A DNA stretch of 64,000 bases from Leucogyrophana mollusca (taxonomy: Eukaryota > Basidiomycota > Agaricomycetes > Boletales). Under the pieces are notes generated by a model. It was not told the DNA's origin. It saw only the letters and a program-made list of their open reading frames with translations, and did not search any database. The position numbers were made by a program, and so were the translations under genes. The stretch lies in contig MU266451.1 of NCBI GenBank assembly GCA_021014945.1, forward strand, positions 1-64,000. The letters run 5' to 3'. How positions within the stretch are numbered: the stretch's first letter is position 1; every line of letters starts with the position of its first letter. Below are positions 38,000 through 47,800 of the stretch, piece after piece.

Positions 38000-38695
38000 T
38001 CAACGCATATACGCGGTCAAACCACGAAACATCTCGCCACGCACCCGCTGTTTCTCCCGTCCTTCATCCAAATATGATTTGGCATTCGTGATCAGTTTCA
38101 TGCGAGATTTGTGCAACTCTGTTGCATGAGATCGCACTAAGAGCAAGATAAATTGGACATCGCTGAAATATATTAACATTGCCTTTGGAGTGTACCTGCT
38201 TTGTTCGCAGATTCGCCCTCGCGGATGCGCCATCGAACTGTGTCTTCGAGTAAGGAGGGATAGCCTGAAAACAGCGACTCGAACAGCTCCTAGGTACCCT
38301 AGAATTCAAGTAGCCCTCCCGGAGAGTCGGATATACCCACGTCATTTCCCTCGTGACACTTCTGCACACTGGCTAAAATCCTGACGTGCGTGGCACGCTG
38401 GTCTTTGATCTTGTCGATGGAATCTTGTATTTGGTCTCTATTGCCTCGGAGGACGCTGGATTACACTTTCTGCGCACTTAGCGATGGACCAGGACTTACG
38501 CATATGCGTTTGCGTCTTGGGTAAACTTAGAGGCGTCTTCTCTTGCTTGGGCGTATAGGACATTGGCCTTTTCTTGAGCTGATTGCATTGTCTTTGTATT
38601 CCCCCCTGTGGCTGTATCAGCTGTTGGTTGCACCCGTAGAGAGATGGTATGGCACGGTACGCACCGCGTTGTTTTTCAGATGTTCCTCCAGGCAT
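38000..38695 (-). CDS. Small helical coiled-coil protein of unknown function
   Basis: Five exons join cleanly by phase: MPGGTSEKQRGG, then NTKTMQSAQEKANVLYAQAR.., then VLRGNRDQIQDSIDKIKDQRATHVRIL.., then ELFESLFSGYPSLLEDTVRWRIREG, then VRSHATELHKSRMKLITNAKSYL.. to RGLTAYMR with the stop at 38000. The protein is about 155 residues, strongly helical, with heptad-like Lys/Glu/Gln patterns, and no signal peptide or membrane span. I do not recognise a family. Size and helix content resemble small subunits of kinetochore, BLOC or tethering complexes, but no signature supports a choice. It lies between the cyclase gene and the RdRP. Confidence 0.65.
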
Positions 38696-38901
38696 TGCTA
38701 TTTTCAAAATCTTATGGTGGTGAGAAGATGCAGTTTAAGTTAGGCATTTAGGAATAGGAGGCTGACGGGAACGCCTTTCCGTGACCGCGACGCGTGAAGC
38801 ACGTGACCATGTTACACGTCACACCGACCCAAACGTTAATGTATCGCGACAGTTAAAGACATATACAGAAGACTGAATTGATCGACGTGAGAAGAGGAAG
38901 G

Positions 38902-41900
38902 CTACTTGGTATCCTTTTTAATGCCTTTCTGTAGCTGTTCCAGTCTCTCCAAGCAGTCCAATACCACCCCAAGGGCCACGAGCCCAAAGCTCTCTGCGCC
39001 AAAACATTCCGAGGTCTCTGTCGAGGCACTCCGCATCAGGCTGTAGTCCCAAGCTTCCCAAGCCCTCTGAAGGCCCTCACGAAGCTCATCTTCTGACGCA
39101 AACTCCATCCTGTTAGTGACGAACGCGCGCCGCGTGTCTTTCACGAGGAATGTCGCGCACTCTTTCATAGAGTGTATTCTATCACCTCGCCAGCGTTTTT
39201 GCGAGCATTTGGCCAAGATCGTCCCGATGACAATTTCTTCCTCGCGCAGGCGAGCGCCGGGGGCTTTAGAGAGGGTATGCGTGGCGGATATGTAGCTGAG
39301 TTCATCTCTGTATGCCATAAATACCAGCTCGATCCGGAGAGGTTCCCGTGCAGAGCCGACACACTTCTGCAGCTGGCGGTCGACGCGTGGCTTGAGCTCC
39401 TTTGAGATAGGATCATCAAAATGCTTCGTGGATTTACGAGGGAAAGACTCCGGAATGTCTTCAAGGGTGATGTTTCGGTAGAGGTGGCCAAGGGCACGGG
39501 TGGACTCATAATAATCAGTGTGTCGTGGCGCCTCAACTTCCGCCGCATGCCAATCGGGTTTGTAGGGTATAAGATTGCGAGGCATATCGCGGATGTCGAC
39601 CTTTACTCCATGTTTGACGTAATCAACTGCCCGACTATGCATCTCAGCAAGTTTGATACAGTAGCCATCGCTGGTGCCATCCTGTTTGTTGGGTTATGCA
39701 TGATTATCATGGGTGGCGCCGGTTAGCGACTCTCTCACCTTCGACTGGTCTATAAGGGATAATGGGCTGAGAACTAGTTGCAATAGGCTCGACACTGTAC
39801 ACACCTGCGATTGTTATGTGCTTGTCCGAAATTAACCCCTAAACAATGTTACATTTACAAGCTGAAGGAGCAGTTGTATGTTCCACATACCACGACATCA
39901 GAACTGATATATTCCACAACGAAGTCGCAAACGTCCTCTATAGTGCTAGGCCTATTGAGTGTAAAAGGTGGCCTGGATGGATACGACGCCGGGTCGACTT
40001 GCTCCGTAATCAACAGCCCTGGATATTGTATGACTTCGTAAAGATCCCTTTAAAAAGACTGATTCATGCATAAGTCATAAGAATACACCCTGGCTTACCC
40101 ATCGAGATCACCACCCCCAAGAGAATTTGGTAAGGACTGCACCCCTGTTAAACGAGATTTAGATCACTTTTACTGTAGGAAGCTGGATCGGGTAGTGCAC
40201 AACGCACCAGTACTAGAAAAAACCACAACGTTCTTCAGATGTGCAAACAGGCATAGCTTATCTTTCGGGGGCTCGCCAATGGCGTATACTCGCTGAGCTG
40301 CGAAGGGGATGGGTTGCAGCAAGTACGTAGATGTCGTTTAAACCCACCATCACCGGGGTGTACTACAGGACTTCTCGAGACGACGCATGGTCCACGGAGC
40401 CAGGTCGGTTCGGCGTCGCCAGGGTATTGCACGCAAGCTAATTTCGAAAAACCGTAAATAGGTATGTCTGGGGAACCTCTGATGGCGTACCGTATATCTT
40501 GCCTGGTGGCAGTGTGAAGACGTCCGCGTGTCCCGCGTTGATGTAGGCATTACCCTCGTCGGCGACACCTACAAGCATGTGGCTCTTTGGGATAGGGATG
40601 CGAGCACTGTGCTTGACGCTACGCAATACATCGTTGATAGCACAAGCTCGCAGACGCGCTAGGAATGGATTGTCGATAGGCTTTTGCATCCGTTGCGGCT
40701 TTAGATCTAATCCTAGGGTGGCCAGCCGCTGGAGCGTTGATGACAGTTGAAAATGATGGCCAAGATTGTGACCTTCAAGCAAGTGGGTAAAACGGTCAAT
40801 CGAGTCGTGGGCCATCCTTGCGTCAGCAACCGCCATTTCTTGGAGGGTCATAAACGCTTCGAGCTTGGCTCCCCGGTCCTCGAGCACCATTACCAGGGGT
40901 CTATAGAATATAGGATCAGCGAGGATTCAATAAACTCCTGTACCAATATACCGGTTCAGGTGAGGTCGGTTCGGCCTATCAAACGCACGAGCAATCTCTA
41001 TGTCCCCATAATCATTCGTAGCTGTGTACTTCCTCATGGACGGCCGGAGGCACATCAGGATGCCCGACAGTTGCTCGTCGATCGCAACGACTCCCTTGTA
41101 TCCCAAGAAACGGATTTGGTACTAACACGAAGGTATGATTTACGAGTGGGATTAGGAGAGGCTTCAAGAGGCTTACCGCTGAAGGTTTGATAGCATAAAG
41201 TCCATGATCTTCACGTCCTTCGCAAAGCTTCTGCCAAATCATGTCCGCAAGGTCCCTCGAGAGCGTGCCAACTCCGTCTGTGAAGACGATGCCCCCTTCC
41301 GTTATGTCTGGGATCTCCTTCCATTGGTCTCGTTGAATGGTAACCGATGGATCTGTTGCTGTAAACGCTTGCTTGAGGAAAATCAGCAGAGATATTGGAA
41401 GTGTGGCAGGTTGCTCACCGCCAAACGAGCGGCGTATTTGGATGGGCTATATATCGTGTCCGCAAAATCGCCCATTTTCCGTATGCTCTCCGGAGTCACG
41501 TAACCTTTTTCTGGGTGCGAGAATGGGCTCATGAACCATACAGCATGCTCGCGGAGCGCGGATGAAGAATATGCTAAGAATTGGAAATTTCTCCCTCCAA
41601 GCTCAAAACCATGCCGAAGGATGTCCCCAACTCGCGTTTGCAAACATGTCGTTCCATCAACATCACGATTCCACCGGTACTGAAGGCCATCCTCGTCGCG
41701 AAAGTCCACTCGAAGAAAGCGATCTTCGTATCCTTCGTACTCTCGGATGATACGGTTTGACTGGATAATATAGGGACCTTCTAGCAACATTCGCGTTGGT
41801 GTAAATGTAGCTCTGTGGGAAAAGAATTTTCCAGAGGGAGGACGACGTCGAGGGCGGCATTTGGTGTGCAAAATAAGGTTAAAACAATGTTGAGGGGTCT

Positions 41901-43209
41901 GTGAAGGTAGACGGAAGGCAACTCCTTCAGTGAAGTAACGCATGACTTCTCCAGCCGCTTCTGGGTGTTGGCGAATGAGTGCATCGATAGCTGGACGTAG
42001 CGCTCGGAGCTCCTGGGTATTCAGGAGACCATTATGCAGCAAGGCCTCGACTTGAAAAGCGACATGCCAATGCGATGCTTTCTCCAATGATTTCAACCAC
42101 TTAGTTGCCTCTGCCAAGTTCTTACTGGTAAAAAATCCTTGCTGAGTAGCTTCGATTGATACTCCTTTGTAAGGCCGACGGAGCTCTGCGACAGCGCAGA
42201 GCCGTTCGAACTTTGCCAGGTCTCCGTCCTCAGATAGCAGAATACGCAGATGGTGGGCATATGGAGCAACCATAGCATGCCCAGGGTGCAATGAGCTGAC
42301 ACGACGGCGCAGGTCATAATCTGATCCTCCAAGGATCTCTTCTTCTATGACTGGCGGAGTGAAAAGATCGAAACATAGAACTATTTTGACATATGTTAAG
42401 CAGCTATGAGTGAGCAACGAAACCACATACATTGGTTCCCGAAATCGTATCCTATAGCCAGCTTATTGATGCTAGAAAACTTGATAGCCACATGATACTG
42501 TGGCTCCCCTCTCATGGGATCGCCAATCTAGAAACACGAGCGCACATTAGCGGACACGATGATCGCAACCAATATATGTACTTTGGCACGAAGCAACTTG
42601 TGGTCATATTCGAACTTGAGCCACCCGAGACTTGATGAAACGAGGTCCGCATCCCACTCCACGGAAAAGGCGCGCGAGTCACCGGGCCGAGCGCCGAGTG
42701 GGCGATAGAATGTCCCTTGCGATATAATGCAAACAAACACATTTGATTGAGCATCTCGGGATAGTCAGCCCTATATTTTGGGTCTCACCGATTTGAAGAT
42801 TTGCGATTCGAAAGTCTACTTGTAGCATGGCTCGTTTCCGCTGGCGCTCCTGGTCTAAGTCCGGGTCAATGTATAATGCCTTCTCCAACGTCATGGCTAA
42901 GTCCTTCGGAACATGGTTGCCATTCCGAAAGAACTTGAGCATCTTCCGACCAGCTCGTATCTGATTACTCTCTGGGCTTTTCAACCAACGCGCGAATCTG
43001 CTGCCAATCTTTGATGGGAGGATAAGTCGACCAGTGCCATCGTTGCGGACGCCGCTGTGGCCCGGGTTTAGCTTGACCCGAAAGTTGATGGGTTTTTGCT
43101 CTGGGTCGGAAACGAAGGGCCCTGGACAAGCATGGAGGACTGCCGCCACGGCCTTCGTCACAGCCCACTCATTGGTCTCGAAATCGACATTGCGAATGTC
43201 GAACTCCAT
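38902..43209 (-). CDS. Cellular RNA-dependent RNA polymerase of RNA silencing (QDE-1/Rdp family)
   Basis: Makes double-stranded RNA from single-stranded templates for Dicer in quelling or meiotic silencing. The start is the ATG at 43209 (MEFDIRNVDFETNEWAV). Conserved RdRP segments in order: FTPTRMLLEGPYIIQSNRIIRE split, RVGDILRHGFELGGRNFQFLAYSSS, IRKMGDFADTIYSPSKYAARLA, RIPIPKSHMLVGVADE, RGPCVVSRSPVVHPGDAQRVYAIG and the catalytic loop GGGDLDGDLYEV. The three catalytic Asp residues are present; an intron (40098-40048) splits the glycine codon inside DLDGD. The C-terminal part has LISDKHITIADQ, MHSRAVDYVKHG and YYESTRALGHLYR. About 15 exons and ~1150 aa. Nothing is truncated, so it should be active. 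It is divergent to the orphan gene at 43585. Confidence 0.93.
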
Positions 43210-43584
43210 CGCAAGATCGTTGGCTCGAAATTGAACGAGGAACGTTTAGACGCCGATAGGATACTGAAGTCTGAAAGTTACAGTAGTGAGATCGTCTGGC
43301 GGTTAAAATTCAGTGAGATGGGCTTGATAATGATACAGACTCGAAGCATGGCATTAGACGCCTGAAGTTTGGCAAAGACGCGCCGCAATACAGTGACACG
43401 AACACGTGCTTTATTTATGTAAGTAGGTCATCGCCACGTGGCACAACAGCTCTGACCTGGAATTACACCAACTTCAGATAGTAGCGGGAGGGGCGGGAGC
43501 ATGATCAAAGTCCGCCTGAATCTGTCATCTTTGGCCCCTCTTATAAGAGGGGGCTGGTGACGCCTGTCTCGGCCAACTGCCACC
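43210..43584. promoter_or_regulatory. Shared 375-bp divergent region of the RdRP and the orphan gene
   Basis: Lies between two oppositely transcribed starts. It contains one copy of the direct repeat (43429-43506) and a purine-rich stretch before the orphan start. The ATG of the orphan gene sits in a strong context (GCCACCATGG). Shared regulation is possible but not shown. Confidence 0.4.
43429..43506 (+). repeat. Left copy of a ~75-bp direct repeat bracketing the orphan gene
   Basis: Begins CATCGCCACGTGGCACAACA and continues with AGCTCTGACC, AATTACACCAAC and a GC-rich GGCGG/GGGCGG end. The right copy at 44650-44727 has the same blocks in the same order at roughly 75% identity by eye, with small gaps. 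The copies are ~1.2 kb apart. Confidence 0.6.
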
Positions 43585-44483
43585 ATGGCCAACCTCGTTC
43601 GCTCCGCCAAATCCGGCGGCGACTGGACTCTCAATGACCTGGACGCATATCACGTCAGCCTCAATCAGGTGGATGCTCTTCCGTTCTTTGGCTTACAGGT
43701 AGGCGAGGATAAGTTTCGCTAAAGCCCTCGGAAAGACTAACGGCTTTGTACGTACCAGGAGTTGCCACGGCCCTCGGTTGATCCAGAATTGTTAACCAAT
43801 GTCAACGCTGACGCTATGAAACAAGACCACCACGCGGAGCTGATCACTTACCTTGATCTCGCCATGATCCCCGAAAAGGGTGAAACCGCCGTGGATGATT
43901 TTGTCGTCGAGCTTTTCAAGACTCTGGGTTATGTTCGTCGACAACGGGTGGCACGCACGTGGATGTACCTCCCGCTCATCGTCTGCGGCGAAAACACTGG
44001 CGCAAAGACCGATGTCTGTATCGTCGATCGATCTCAGAACGATATCCTTCTTCTCGTCCGGAAGGAAAAGAGGTTGGATCGCGGGGAGCCCGTTAATGCG
44101 CGAGCTCAGCTTGTAGCAGGAGCAGTCGGGGCCTTTAACGAGAATAGTACACAAAGGGAAGGGGCTGGACTCCCTCCTATGGAGGAAAAGGTGAGTCATT
44201 TCGCGAGTTTGTTTACCCTTTTCTGAGAGGTTGTTCCTCTTAGGTCATACCCGGCATTGTTATGGTGGGCACGTCGCCCGCGTTCTTTAAAATTCCCGTC
44301 ACCCGAACTCTGTCCACTCACGTTCGCCATGGGACCTATCCTCCAGAGGAAACCCGCGTGACCTATTGTTATCCACCCGTTCCTCGTCCTGCCCGCCGGC
44401 GTATTGAAGGGATGAAGCCTCTGGACAACAGGCGTGAAATTTTGAAGTGCTACGAAGCGTTCAAGGCGATTGTGGGTATATGA
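43585..44483 (+). CDS. Agaricomycete-specific orphan protein with a possible decayed PD-(D/E)XK-like core
   Basis: Three exons: 43585-43698, 43759-44190 and 44244-44483, giving about 260 residues with perfect splice sites. It has the feel of an expanded mushroom family of short cytosolic proteins. The middle shows a beta-strand-like LPLIVCGENTG, then TDVCIVDRSQNDILLLVRKEKRL. The spacing of Asp and a strand ending in a charged x-x-K looks like the D...(E)xK core of PD-(D/E)XK nucleases, but the acidic residue expected before the Lys is Lys here (RKEK), so activity is doubtful. The end is RPLDNR-like (GMKPLDNRREILKCYEAFKAIVGI). There is no signal peptide or membrane span. It is head-to-head with the RdRP. 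The family is an inference; the gene itself is well supported. Confidence 0.7.
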
Positions 44484-44839
44484 CCTGGACTTGATGCAGC
44501 ATGTATGAGGGAGATTGGTACTACTGTTTGAAACTTGAATTAACATAGCATGGTTGAGCTTGTGGCTTCGGGTCCTGGGGCCTGAAGCTGAAGCTCGAAG
44601 GTTTTCAAGGACAGCTTGTTGGGAAAGTGGAATGTCGACGAGCACCTGACATCGCCACGCGGCACGACAGCTCTGACCCGAACTTGAAATTACACCAACA
44701 TATAATGGCGGAGAGGCGAGCATCGTCATTATAATTTGAAGTAGCGACATACATTAAGATGAAGTAGCAGCCATCGGTGTTCTCCTCTATGACCGTAACG
44801 AAGACTGCGTACCTAGGTATCGCCCAAACTTGAAATTTG
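44484..44839. other. Convergent region between the orphan gene and STT4
   Basis: 356 bp of 3' flanks. It contains the right copy of the direct repeat. No gene seen. Confidence 0.45.
44650..44727 (+). repeat. Right copy of the ~75-bp direct repeat
   Basis: Begins CATCGCCACGCGGCACGACA, followed by AGCTCTGACCC, AATTACACCAAC and ATAATGGCGGAGAGGCGAGC. It matches the left copy (43429-43506) block by block. It sits beyond the stop of the orphan gene, so the repeat pair encloses the whole gene and its proximal promoter. Confidence 0.6.
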
Positions 44840-47800
44840 TCACTTGTAGGGAATGCCTGGAGAGATGGTCGAAAGTGTAGAATCGCACTCAGTACCGAGT
44901 CCCGCCTGTTGCGAGAAGACGTACCATTTTGAAGCTAGAAAGGGACATAAGCAAGGTATCACAATGACGGCGGAAGGTCCACTCACCCTTTGGAATTCGT
45001 CATAGGCCGTACTCCTGACATTTTCATGAGCGTTTCGAATGACACCCATCATCCATTCTGCCGCCTGGCGCTCGTTCAAACTAAGAGCGAATCGGTCCTT
45101 CAGCCTTTTGATGGTAGGCTCTCCTTTGAAAGACGGAAGGCCGGTACCGAGCATGAGCTGCACTGTGCTCACTAACTGGTCGGCATGGGGTCTGATGGCG
45201 AGGAAGGCTTTGACTGTGAGGTGCTGGAAGAGCTCATAACCCTGAGAGTATCGACCTCCCATTAAGACCACCATTTCATGGTTTAACTTAAACGAATTCG
45301 GCTCGAATTTTACGCCCTAAATAAAGGAGTGAGATTTCAAGGCAAAGATAAAGAGAGGAAACCCTACCCCCGGGCGTGGATACACCAGAACCAAAGAAGA
45401 GTAAGGACGATGAACTAAAGGGAAAGGCCAAGCTGAACTTATCTATGTCAAACAGAAAGCCAAAATCTAGGAAGGATTGTATTGAGAATGCGTGCCTAGA
45501 ATAGTAGGAAACCTGCTCACCAATGTGGACGATGTGTCCTTCCCCGTCAATCATTATGTTGCCGTTATGTCGATCTTTGATTTGTAGGATGTAGCAAGCA
45601 ACAGAATAGGCGGCCATAGACTGGATGAAGTTGAGACGAGCGCGTTGGAACGCAACGGTTTCTTCTCCACCATATTTCGAGATGAAGAAATCGAGCAAAT
45701 CGTTGACCTTTGCGCGGCCCATTTCGTCACGGGATGTAGCATTAGGAACGACGTCGATGACACCACACTAACGGGGAATTAGCGCAACAGTGAAAACAGG
45801 GTTATGGAGTGCTTACCCCTGGGGCAGTGGCTGTGACTCTGTAGGGGTAGAGGTATAAAGTCAAACCGACAGCGGTGAAGATATTCTTGAACATCGCAAT
45901 GATCTGCAATGCAAGAACGTCCTGCCGACAGTCGTCGCCTACTTTGAATATGGCCTGCTGCCAGACGTCATACTCTTCGTGCTTCTCCACACCGGCGCCG
46001 TCCAATAGTGCCTCGGGATTTGAGTCTACCACTACGCGCTCTTTTTTGACTTTGAAAGTAGCCATGAAAGGGGCCTGTGGGCAAATTATTAGTAGAATGA
46101 CTCTCGAGACGTCGAGGCACACATACCTTGGCGTGACTTTGCAAAGGGCGTCCAGACTTCTTATCAATATCAACGACCTTACCATCCGGGTTGCTGGGCA
46201 AGTATACGCCAACTTCGACGTTGATTTTCGCCATTTCTTCATCAATTTTGGCCTTGAGTAGAAGAAAGCATCAATAACAGGTGATCCCAACCGCAATAGA
46301 TCTCACCTTCTTCTCCGGTTTCGTCCTTTTGATGAACGGCTTCAACTTTCCGGAGATGGATGTGACTTCATGGAAAAACCCAAATTCGCGATCATAGAAG
46401 CTCCTGGCGTCTCCTGACAAAGAAAGGACCACCATCTCAGTCATTCTATCCAATGCTGGTTTCATTGGATCTTCCTGGTTGACAGTGAGTTTGCGAGGAG
46501 ACGACGATCTTGCAAACTCACAATCTCGGCAGCGTCATCCTTGTAACAGTTGGCCTTCATATTCCAGATAATTTGATGGCAGAACAGTTGAGATATCCTC
46601 GCCGTCTCAAAGACGTACCGCGCGACGTATCCTACAGTGCAGGAAGTGAGTGGGTGTCATTGAGATCAACGAGGCACGATCCTACCGAGATCATCGAAAC
46701 GCAAGGCCTGAACCACCTGCGGCACAAAGAAGAAGGTCAAGTCAACAGGATGCTGCTTGAGAACACGATGGGCGTATTGAAGCAAGATAGGGTCGCTGTT
46801 ATAACGCCTCTCGAAGAAGGTGACAGCAAGGACTGGAGGCACGGGGGCCCAAACTAGGATATGCTGATACGTATTTTAGCAAGGGCGATGTTCAAGCACG
46901 AATAGTCCACTTACCTTCAGTTCTCTGCGGAACTTCCCCTCGAAATGGTCGCCAATCAAGAATCGCAGCGCTTCCGGCGTGTTCACGACTTCGCTCGTAT
47001 TTGACCGAACCAGTTTCTCGACTTCCGCATGGGCAGTAGGACTCTTGAAGCGTTCAGTGATGTAGATAGCGATGGCCGGGTCGATCTCCCATGCTGTGCG
47101 CACAACGGCGGCCCAGGAAGGCTATGTAGACAGCATGACATTTATGCATATGAACAAGCAAGATGGACACCCACCTCAAGCATATTACGTTCCGCCGTCC
47201 CAAAGTGATCAGTGCCCCGCTTCACATCATTGCTCGGGTTGGCCCAGACGGTCAGCCTGAATATCTCGTTCTCCACCAGGAGTCGCAGGGGCTGGTTAAT
47301 ACTCTTAAGGCGTGCAGCGTGCACTGCGACAAGTCAGCTCGAAGCTTCTTCAACTCTGACATCGATCAAAGCTCACATGGCGCCTTTGAAGCAGATTGCG
47401 CAGCGGGGAAACTCGATAGGGACGTCAGCCCTCGCACGGAATCCGTCTGCAAATATGACAGGAACTCAGATAAAACCTTGATATCAGCATCGACCTGCAC
47501 GCGATTGGCTCCATACGACCACCTGTGTGCCCACGCAGGATGAGCAGAAGATCAACTCGCCGACAAAAGCGCTCACTGAGGTCGTATAGCGAACCACGAG
47601 TACGCAGTCTGGTACAGACTTTCCCGCAGCAGACACTCGCAGAAACAATCAAGTCGAGAGCTCTTCAGAGTCTCGAAGCCGAACAGGAGGAACGAGTAGC
47701 GAAGTTCACGTGCTAGTGGATGCGTGCTGGAACGCCGGTAAGATGCTTGCGCGAAGGGACGTTGTTCACAACATACCTGAAAGATTTGTGCGCAAGCGCT

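Noticed and set aside
38902..40240. Idea that the RdRP is split or truncated because no single frame shows the catalytic aspartates
   Set aside because: After removing short introns the GGDLDGD motif and both flanking conserved blocks are restored in frame.
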